From Sphingomonadaceae bacterium 3R27C6 (GTDB taxonomy: Bacteria > Pseudomonadota > Alphaproteobacteria > Sphingomonadales > Sphingomonadaceae), in assembly GCA_005503215.1 (NCBI GenBank), contig SCNS01000008.1, positions 124,001-188,000 of the forward strand: a stretch of 64,000 nucleotides of DNA, given 5' to 3'. Shown in pieces: positions 57,885 to 64,000 of this stretch; the stretch's first letter is position 1, and the number at the start of each line of letters is the position of its first letter. A program made the position numbers and the translations under genes. Below the pieces are notes generated by a model. That model saw nothing but the letters and a program-made list of their open reading frames with translations, had not been told where the DNA came from and searched no databases.

Positions 57885-58964
57885 TCAACGCAGAGTGATT
57901 TCCACCGACGATCCCGTCGCCGCTGAGGTGCGGCGGGTGACGTTTCGCGGCGCAACGCCCCGCGCTTCCAGATAATTTTGCACGACCGCGGTCATCCGGT
58001 CGTTCGGTCCGGCGATTTCGATCCCGCCGCCGCAATCGCGCGCGACCTTGCCCAGCATGTCAAGCATGCCGCGCGAATCGGGTGTGATCGCCGCCATCCC
58101 GCTGTCGAATGCTATCGGATAAGGTCCGGTGTTGCAGACCGCCGAGCCGAGATCTTTGGGGACAAACGCCTCGGTCATGTCGGAGACTACCGCCGGCGGC
58201 GGCCCCGACGGCACCTCGCCTCTTGCCGACGCCTCGCTATCGACGGGCGCCCTCACTGGCTGTCCGGACCAATAAGCCGACGCCGCCCAGACCAGCAGCG
58301 CAACGCCAATCGCGCCGAGTGCGATCAGGCGGTGGCGGCGCACGAACGCGGCGACATGGCCGAGCCGGTCCGGAGCGATATCGGTCGCCGCCGCCGTTAT
58401 TTCTGGCCGGTCGGCTACCGGCGAAGTCGTACCTGCGACCTTAGTACCCGCGAGCGCCGCCAGTCGTTCGCGCGCCTTGCCAAGCAGCGGATCGCCTGCG
58501 TTATCCGCAATCCAGCCGCGCCACTGTTCCGCATCGGCCGATTGTTCGCAGCGTACATAATCGCCCAGCCCCGCTCGCCCGACGAGTCGGCCGATCCGCG
58601 CGACGATTTGCCGCCAACCGTCGCCTGCCTGAAAATCGGGCCGGTCGAACAGGTCGACCGCCTGTACCGAGGCGAATTCGAGTGGAGGAAGGCAGTCGTC
58701 GAGCCTTGCAGCGACCAGCCGTTCGCTCTGCCGTCCGGTGCGCGCCTCGGCGCGGATCCAGTCGCTGTCGGCCGCAAGCTCGGACCAAAGAACCAGCACC
58801 GCCTTGGCGCGGCGCACCTCACGCTCGATCTCGCGATCGAAATCGGTGCCGGGTTCGATATGCGCGTCGAACCACACCGACAGTTTCAGGTCGATGAGCG
58901 CGTTGTAGATCGCCACGCAGCGCCCGCGCTCCTCGCGCTTATAGCTGATGAAGACGTCGGTCAT
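57885..58964 (-). CDS. TIR domain protein with a transmembrane segment and OmpA-like C-terminus
   Basis: Protein of 359 residues. The N-terminal TIR domain (about 2-130) shows DVFISYKREERGRCVAIYNA, LSVWFDAHIEPGTDFDREIE and SDWIRAEAR, where E73 is the glutamate conserved in NAD-cleaving TIR domains. A linker leads to one membrane helix (about 213-232), then a periplasmic OmpA-like domain (about 281-358) with IAFDSGMAAITPDSRGMLDM and YLEARGVAPRNV. In that domain the usual GHTD peptidoglycan-binding core is altered to GPND. Such a design could sense envelope damage and trigger NAD cleavage. Function is not proven. It follows the PycTM-like gene by 21 bases. Confidence 0.82.
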   Translation of the reverse strand: MTDVFISYKREERGRCVAIYNALIDLKLSVWFDAHIEPGTDFDREIEREVRRAKAVLVLWSELAADSDWIRAEARTGRQSERLVAARLDDCLPPLEFASVQAVDLFDRPDFQAGDGWRQIVARIGRLVGRAGLGDYVRCEQSADAEQWRGWIADNAGDPLLGKARERLAALAGTKVAGTTSPVADRPEITAAATDIAPDRLGHVAAFVRRHRLIALGAIGVALLVWAASAYWSGQPVRAPVDSEASARGEVPSGPPPAVVSDMTEAFVPKDLGSAVCNTGPYPIAFDSGMAAITPDSRGMLDMLGKVARDCGGGIEIAGPNDRMTAVVQNYLEARGVAPRNVTRRTSAATGSSVEITLR

Positions 58965-58985
58965 CTATTGCACGAACGCACAGGC

Positions 58986-59561
58986 TTAACCCTGGCTCCA
59001 AAGCATCACCATCTCAAAAGCAAAGCCCAGGAAAGTCAGCGTCAGCCCAACCACGAACAGACGGTAGGCATAGGCAAGATAGCGATATTTGCGCCGCGCC
59101 AGCACGACGCCATTCTGGTATGTATCGCGCAGCATCGTCTCATAGAGATCCTCCTCGGTGCGCAGCCGCGCCTTTACCGCGGCGATGAATTCATCCTCGT
59201 CCATCTGTTCGAAGCGGCCGAAGAAGAGGATATTGCTGTGATCCTTGCCGTCCTTGTAGACGACCGGCGGCGCATTGCCGACGCGCGGCAGCACCGCCGA
59301 CACCGCGAGCAGCGCCGACAGGAAGGAAAAGGTCGCGAGGATTGCGAGCGGCATCGCCAGCGCCCCGCCGCCCGAGCGCGCCTGCCCGATCGCGAGTGTG
59401 AAGACGACAAAGGTCGCGCCCATCAGGATCGATGCCTTTTGGTCGGCCATCTGCGACAATTGCATCGTGATCTGCTGGTTGGTGCGCACGAGATGCACCG
59501 CGTTCGGCGGGAAGGAAATCGCCGGCCGGCCCTGCGATGTCGTTGAATCTGCGCTGTCCAT
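58986..59561 (-). CDS. Pycsar-effector-like (DUF5706) membrane protein
   Basis: Protein of 191 residues. The N-terminal QLSQMADQKASILMGATFVV has the ADxKA motif found before the first helix of the PycTM/DUF5706 family. Hydrophobic segments lie at about 42-60, 68-91 and 163-187, with a soluble loop between. In Pycsar systems such proteins disrupt the membrane when a cyclic pyrimidine nucleotide binds, made by a PycC cyclase after phage infection. No cyclase is found in the window. The start at 59561 is chosen over an upstream ATG, as AGGGG lies 9 bases before it. It probably forms a two-gene operon with the TIR protein. Confidence 0.75.
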   Translation of the reverse strand: MDSADSTTSQGRPAISFPPNAVHLVRTNQQITMQLSQMADQKASILMGATFVVFTLAIGQARSGGGALAMPLAILATFSFLSALLAVSAVLPRVGNAPPVVYKDGKDHSNILFFGRFEQMDEDEFIAAVKARLRTEEDLYETMLRDTYQNGVVLARRKYRYLAYAYRLFVVGLTLTFLGFAFEMVMLWSQG

Positions 59562-59712
59562 GCCAAGCTGCCCCTGCTGGCGACCCGCCACAGCGATGCC
59601 ACGAAGTCCCGCCAGCGGCAAGATGCTGCCCTGTTCCCGCCGCATTCGCTTGCCAATCGGGAGCCTTCGCGGCATGCCGCACGCAACTTTATTCCTCTAT
59701 GGGACGCACCAC

Positions 59713-59949
59713 ATGAGCACCGCCCTGCGCGACCAGATTTTCGGCCTGATTGCCCCTTTCAACAAGAAGGGTGTCGAACTGACCGACGCCACGACTTTTG
59801 CCGGGGACCTCGAATGGGACAGCCTGACGGTGATGGATTTCGTCGCCGAGGTCGAAGACACATTCGACATCATCATCAGCATGAACATGCAGGCCGAAAT
59901 CGAAAATGTCGGCCAGCTGGTCGCCGCGGTCGAGAAGCTGCAGGGCTAA
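59713..59949 (+). CDS. Acyl carrier protein for sphingolipid synthesis
   Basis: Protein of 78 residues. Phosphopantetheine is expected on the serine of LEWDSLTVMDFVAEVEDTFD. It lies directly before the serine palmitoyltransferase gene, as in Caulobacter and Sphingomonas sphingolipid clusters, and probably delivers the acyl chain to it. Only the first 18 or so residues are variable. The start is set at an ATG, with a weak ribosome site. Confidence 0.9.
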   Translation: MSTALRDQIFGLIAPFNKKGVELTDATTFAGDLEWDSLTVMDFVAEVEDTFDIIISMNMQAEIENVGQLVAAVEKLQG

Positions 59950-59959
59950 ACCTTTTTCC

Positions 59960-60041
59960 CCGTTCGTGTCGAGCGAAGTCGAGACACCCATCGGGACAGC
60001 GTAAGTTCGAGGGGCATCTCGACTTCGCTCGATGCGAACGG
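59960..60041. repeat. Imperfect 25-bp inverted repeat between acp and spt
   Basis: Positions 59960-59984 and 60017-60041 are reverse complements with two mismatches. The core is GTCGAGCGAAGTCGAGA. It may be another sphingomonad palindromic repeat or a processing hairpin between acp and spt. Confidence 0.85.
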
Positions 60042-60057
60042 ATTTTGGACGTTTGAT

Positions 60058-61260
60058 ATGACCGATCTCTTTTCGAAATTCGACCCGCTGATCCAGCAGC
60101 GCGAGCAGCTGCTCGCGACCGGGGTCACCGATCCCTATAATCTGGTGATGGAAAAGGTGATCTCGCCGACCGTCGCGATCTGCAACGGGCGCGAGACGAT
60201 CCTGCTCGGTACCTATAATTATATGGGCATGACCTTCGACGAGGACGTCATCGCCGCGGGCAAGGACGCGCTCGACAAGTTCGGCAGCGGCACCACGGGC
60301 AGCCGCGTCCTCAACGGCACCTATCAGGGCCACAAGGAGTGCGAGGACGCGCTCAAGGAATTTTACGCCATGGATCATGCCATGGTGTTTTCGACCGGTT
60401 ATCAGGCGAACCTCGGCATCATCAGCACGATCGCCGGCAAGGGCGACTATGTCATCCTCGACATCGACAGCCATGCGTCGATCTATGACGGCTGCGCGAT
60501 GGGCAATGCCGAAATCGTCGCGTTCCGGCATAACGACGTCGAAGCGCTCGAAAAGAGGCTGAAGCGCCTGCCCGCGGATGCTGGCAAGCTCGTCGTGCTC
60601 GAAGGCGTCTATTCGATGCTCGGCGACGTCGCGCCGCTGAAGGAAATGATCCGCGTCTCGAAGGAAGCCGGCGCGATGGTGCTGGTCGACGAGGCGCATT
60701 CGATGGGCTTCATCGGCGAGAATGGCCGCGGCGTCGCCGAGGCGCAGGGCGTTCTCGATGACGTCGATTTCGTCATCGGCACCTTTTCGAAGAGCGTCGG
60801 CACCGTCGGCGGTTTCTGCGTGTCGAACCATCCGAAGTTCGAAATCCTGCGGCTTGTCTGCCGCCCGTACGTCTTCACCGCCTCGCTGCCGCCGAGCGTC
60901 GTCGCGACCGCGGCGACGAGCATCCGCAAGCTGATGCACGGATCGAACAAGCGCGCGCACCTGTGGGAAAATTCGAAGGTTCTGCACAAGGGACTGCGCG
61001 ATCTGGGTTTCCAGCTCGGCACCGAGGAACCGCAGTCGGCGATCATCGCGGTGATCATGCCCGACCTTGAACGCGGTGCGATGATGTGGGAAGCGCTGCT
61101 CGAGGAAGGCCTTTACGTCAATCTCGCGCGCCCGCCCGCGACCCCCGCGGGCATGACCTTGCTGCGCTGTTCGCTGTGCGCCGAGCATAGTATCGAACAG
61201 GTTGGCGAAATCCTCGGCCGGTTCGAACGCGCCGGCCAGCGCGTCGGCATTATCGGCTGA
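60058..61260 (+). CDS. spt: Serine palmitoyltransferase
   Basis: Soluble PLP enzyme of 400 residues that condenses serine with an acyl chain, the first step of sphingolipid synthesis. Diagnostic stretches are LLGTYNYMGMTFDEDVIAAG, GSGTTGSRVLNGTYQGHKEC, the histidine of DIDSHASIYDG, VLVDEAHSMGFIGENGRG, and the PLP lysine in GTFSKSVGTVGG near residue 246. Sphingomonads replace LPS with glycosphingolipids made this way. It follows the acyl carrier protein in the same direction. Confidence 0.96.
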   Translation: MTDLFSKFDPLIQQREQLLATGVTDPYNLVMEKVISPTVAICNGRETILLGTYNYMGMTFDEDVIAAGKDALDKFGSGTTGSRVLNGTYQGHKECEDALKEFYAMDHAMVFSTGYQANLGIISTIAGKGDYVILDIDSHASIYDGCAMGNAEIVAFRHNDVEALEKRLKRLPADAGKLVVLEGVYSMLGDVAPLKEMIRVSKEAGAMVLVDEAHSMGFIGENGRGVAEAQGVLDDVDFVIGTFSKSVGTVGGFCVSNHPKFEILRLVCRPYVFTASLPPSVVATAATSIRKLMHGSNKRAHLWENSKVLHKGLRDLGFQLGTEEPQSAIIAVIMPDLERGAMMWEALLEEGLYVNLARPPATPAGMTLLRCSLCAEHSIEQVGEILGRFERAGQRVGIIG

Positions 61261-61367
61261 ACCGAGCCTGCGCGCCGACCAGCGGATTCCTTTTCGGGGC
61301 GAGTTGAAGCGGTGTTAAGTTAACCGAGGCTTCGGTGCTTTGCGGTGCCGCGCTTGTCCGGTAAGAG

Positions 61368-63335
61368 ATGCGCGTGTTCGAGTGGGACGGCAACAGCGAA
61401 AATGACGGCCGGCGGGAGCGTATACGCTTCTGGCTGACGATCGTCCTCGGCGCGATCCTGACCGGTGTGGTCGGGGCGCTCGTGCTGCTGCTCGCGCGCG
61501 CCAACGACAATTACGACCGCTCGCTCGGCTGGCAGGCGCAGAGCCTGGAAGTCATTTCGCAAACGCGGTCGGTCGACGCGGCGATTGCGCGCGCCGAGGC
61601 GTCGCTCGGCCGCTTCGCGGTCGGGCTGCAAAAGGAGGACGGGCGCGTCTATGAATATCAGTGGGGACGCGCGCGGCAGTTCCTCGCGCAATTGCAACGC
61701 AACGTCCGCGACAATCCGAAACAGATGGCGCTGGTCGAACAGCTGACGCGCGAAATGGACAGCCGCGGGGCGCAGCTCGGCGACGCGGCGCTCAGCGCCA
61801 ACTACAACCAGACCGTCGCGGCCATTTCGAAATATTACGCGGCCGGCAAAGGTCAGGGCGTCAGCCAGATCGACAAGCTGCTCAGCGAAATCATCGCAAA
61901 CGAGCGCGCGTTGCTGCGCGAGCGCAACCGGCTCGCGATCGCCGATCGCGCCAGCCTCAACCAGGCGATCCTGCTCTTTTCGTTGCTCGGCGCGGGCGCG
62001 GCGGTCATCGCGATCGGCGCGACCTTCTCGTTGATCCGCGCCGAGGGCGAACGGCGGCTCGCGCGGAACGAGCAGCTGATCGAAAGCGACCGCGCCGCGC
62101 AGCTCGAGGCGGCGGTCAACGAACGAACCGCCGAACTCGCGCACGCGAACGACGCGCTGCGCGGCGAGATGATCGAGCGCGAAGCCGCCGAGGCGCAGCT
62201 GCGCCAGGCGCAAAAGATGGAGGCGGTCGGCCAGCTGACGGGCGGCATCGCGCATGATTTCAACAATATGCTGGCGGTGGTCGTCGGCGGGCTTGAACTG
62301 GCGCAACGATCCCCCGCAAAAGCGTCGCGCCACCTCGCCAACGCGCTCGACGGCGCCAATCGCGCCGCCGACCTCACCCGTCGGCTGCTGACCTTTGCCC
62401 GGTCGGAACCCGCGCGGCCCGAGATGGTCGCGGTCGACGAATGCATCACGAGCTTTGGCGAACTGATCGAACGCACGATCGGCGACCGCATCGCATTGAC
62501 GCTCGACCTGCAGGCGCCGGGCCGCGCCTGCTGGGTCGACCGGCAGCAATTCGAAAATGCGCTGCTCAACCTCGCGGTCAATGCGCGCGACGCGATGAAC
62601 AGCCATGGTTCGCTCACGATCCAGACGCTCGACGATGGCGAAGGCAAGGCGCTCGCGGTGCGGGTGATCGACACCGGCTGCGGCATGTCGCCCGAAGTGC
62701 TCGAACGCGTGTTCGACCCCTTTTACACGACCAAGCCCGCGGGCCAGGGCACCGGGCTGGGCATGAGCCAGGTCTTCGCCTTCTGCCGCCAGTCGGGCGG
62801 CGAAGTCCAGCTTTCGTCGACCGAGGGCGAAGGCACCAGCGTCGCGATGCTGCTGCCGATCGCCAAGCCTGAGGCCGATGCGGCCACCGAAACACTGCCC
62901 GGCGATGCCGACGGTCCCGCATCGCCCGACGACGCGCTCAGCATTCTCGTCGTCGAGGACGACGAACGCGTCCTCGCGGCGACGGTCGATGCGGTCAGCG
63001 AGCTGGGCCATAGCGTGGTCGCCTGCGGCAACCCTCTCGAGGCCGAAACGTTGGTCGAGCGGCGGCTGGCGGAGGGAGGGAGCGGTTTCGACCTGATCCT
63101 GTCCGACGTGCTGATGCCCCAGCTGACCGGCCCCGAAATGGTCGCGCAGCTGAAACAGCGCTGGCCCGACCTGTCGGTGCTGTTCGTGACCGGCTATGCT
63201 GGCGACGCGAGCGAGGTCGAAAGCTTTGGCGACCATGATGTGCTGCGCAAACCCTTTACCCTCACCGCGCTCGACCAGGCCATCCGCCGGCGCGGCGAGG
63301 CGCGGCCGGCCGAAGGGCAAAGGCTGGCGAGCTAA
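61368..63335 (+). CDS. Hybrid sensor histidine kinase with receiver domain
   Basis: Protein of 655 residues. Two membrane helices (about 21-43 and 200-222) flank a periplasmic CHASE3-like four-helix domain. A coiled coil leads to a HisKA domain with the phospho-accepting histidine in GGIAHDFNNMLAVVVGG (about 296) and an ATPase domain with LNLAVNARDAMN, VIDTGCGMSPEVLERVFDPF and GTGLGMSQVFAF. A C-terminal receiver has the aspartate in DLILSDVLMPQLTG (about 577). The target is unknown. It is separate from spt, with 107 bases between. Confidence 0.93.
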   Translation: MRVFEWDGNSENDGRRERIRFWLTIVLGAILTGVVGALVLLLARANDNYDRSLGWQAQSLEVISQTRSVDAAIARAEASLGRFAVGLQKEDGRVYEYQWGRARQFLAQLQRNVRDNPKQMALVEQLTREMDSRGAQLGDAALSANYNQTVAAISKYYAAGKGQGVSQIDKLLSEIIANERALLRERNRLAIADRASLNQAILLFSLLGAGAAVIAIGATFSLIRAEGERRLARNEQLIESDRAAQLEAAVNERTAELAHANDALRGEMIEREAAEAQLRQAQKMEAVGQLTGGIAHDFNNMLAVVVGGLELAQRSPAKASRHLANALDGANRAADLTRRLLTFARSEPARPEMVAVDECITSFGELIERTIGDRIALTLDLQAPGRACWVDRQQFENALLNLAVNARDAMNSHGSLTIQTLDDGEGKALAVRVIDTGCGMSPEVLERVFDPFYTTKPAGQGTGLGMSQVFAFCRQSGGEVQLSSTEGEGTSVAMLLPIAKPEADAATETLPGDADGPASPDDALSILVVEDDERVLAATVDAVSELGHSVVACGNPLEAETLVERRLAEGGSGFDLILSDVLMPQLTGPEMVAQLKQRWPDLSVLFVTGYAGDASEVESFGDHDVLRKPFTLTALDQAIRRRGEARPAEGQRLAS

Positions 63336-63365
63336 ACCTCCCGACGCAAACCGGATTCCGGATTT

Positions 63366-64000
63366 CTAACGGATCGCGCCGCTCTTCATCAGGCGCGGCA
63401 CCAAAGTCAGCGCGGCGACGAGCGGCCAGCGGCGCTGCCACGGCTTGATCTCGATCTTGGTCCCCGCGTGGCGATTGATCTTCCACGCCAGATAATCGAT
63501 CCCGCCCGCGTAGGTCAGGCTGGCCTTGGCAAGCCGCGCGATGCTGAGCGCCTTGCCCTCCAGCCGCCGCCGCGCCCAGCCACCGGCGCGCGCATCGGCC
63601 GGGATCGCGGCGATCGCGGGCAGGCTGAACCGCTCGTAGCGTGCGGCATCGGCGTCGACCACCGACTGCGCGCGGCTCGTGCGCTCGGCGCGCAGCTCGA
63701 CCGAATAAGTGAGCGAAAAGGCGCGCCGCCACCAGTCGAGCGACGCTTCGCCATCGACCCGGCCCGCCGCGGCGAGCAGCGTCGGCGCCGCGCGCGCCAC
63801 CGCCGCGACGGCCCGGTCGCGCGCGGTATCGTCGACCGCCCAGACGAGGCGCGACGGCTGGGCAAAGCGCGCCCACACCGACACGTTGCGCGTCTCCGCA
63901 CCGTTCAGCCGGTCGAAATCACCTTCGCTGAGCACCGCATATTTGGCGATCAGCCCGCCCGACTGGAACGGGAAGACGTTGGGCGGGATCAGGCGGTTGG
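63366..64000 (-). CDS. Unidentified protein, 3' part only
   Basis: The frame is open from the right edge (NRLIPPNVFPFQSGGLIAKY) through to the stop, so the true start is outside the window. The visible 210 residues contain DWWRRAFSLTYSVELRAERT, LAKASLTYAGGIDYLAWKIN and a basic end (LVPRLMKSGAIR). I do not recognise a family. The location beside spt and acp makes a role in sphingolipid or envelope synthesis possible, which is inference only. It is convergent with the histidine kinase gene. Confidence 0.7.
   Translation of the reverse strand, partial: NRLIPPNVFPFQSGGLIAKYAVLSEGDFDRLNGAETRNVSVWARFAQPSRLVWAVDDTARDRAVAAVARAAPTLLAAAGRVDGEASLDWWRRAFSLTYSVELRAERTSRAQSVVDADAARYERFSLPAIAAIPADARAGGWARRRLEGKALSIARLAKASLTYAGGIDYLAWKINRHAGTKIEIKPWQRRWPLVAALTLVPRLMKSGAIR

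Overview
The window reads as a high-GC alphaproteobacterial chromosome from the Sphingomonadales, probably close to Sphingopyxis. This rests on a soluble serine palmitoyltransferase with a dedicated acyl carrier protein, large TonB-dependent receptors next to catabolic enzymes, a SciP (DUF1153) cell-cycle regulator, a split cobalamin-dependent methionine synthase, and GC-rich palindromic intergenic repeats. Genus is inference. No phage, insertion sequence or CRISPR array was seen.

Region 1 (about 1-16.3 kb) is a mannose-glycan utilisation locus. Eight genes run on the minus strand in transcription order: manA, a FucP/GluP-type permease, GH92, GH2, a TonB-dependent receptor, GH43, a second GH92, and a Tat-type exported protein cut by the left edge. 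A sugar-porter gene and a ROK repressor lie at the head of the locus. Exported mannosidases trim the glycan, the receptor imports it, permeases carry the sugar inwards, and ManA feeds mannose 6-phosphate to fructose 6-phosphate.

Region 2 (16.4-32.3 kb) looks like a catabolic regulon for D-amino acids, N-acyl amino acids and cell-wall peptides. It holds a D-aminoacylase-like amidohydrolase, a divergent LysR regulator, and a tight operon of DgcN-like, DgcA-like, dicarboxylate/amino-acid symporter, AmpG-like permease, serine hydrolase and PBP4-type DD-peptidase genes. A convergent penicillin-acylase gene and a TonB-dependent receptor broken by a one-base frameshift follow. The same 19-bp palindrome, about CTATARCnnnnnGCnATAG, occurs in all three control regions and is probably the LysR operator.

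Region 3 (32.5-44.9 kb) is mixed: MaoC hydratase, SciP, an NTF2-like protein, an exported repeat protein, tRNA-Gln(TTG), ilvE, a MarR regulator, proC, a PafA-type phosphatase, a DsbD-like reductase, TlyA, TspO, UbiK, YbjN and a beta-helix protein.

Region 4 (44.9-51.1 kb) is a methionine-cycle operon in the order ArsR-methyltransferase regulator, metF, metH homocysteine domain, GNAT, metH cobalamin part. A perfect palindrome sits just upstream of the first start.

Region 5 (51.3-57.8 kb) has three small lipoproteins, a DJ-1/PfpI protein, a glutamine cyclotransferase, groES-groEL under a perfect CIRCE element, and a MATE exporter.

Region 6 (57.9-64 kb) has a TIR-transmembrane-OmpA-like protein followed by a Pycsar-effector-like membrane protein, with no cyclase visible. 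Beside it lie the sphingolipid genes acp and spt, a hybrid histidine kinase and a partial unknown gene. The most unusual items are the TIR/PycTM-like pair and the LysR regulon.
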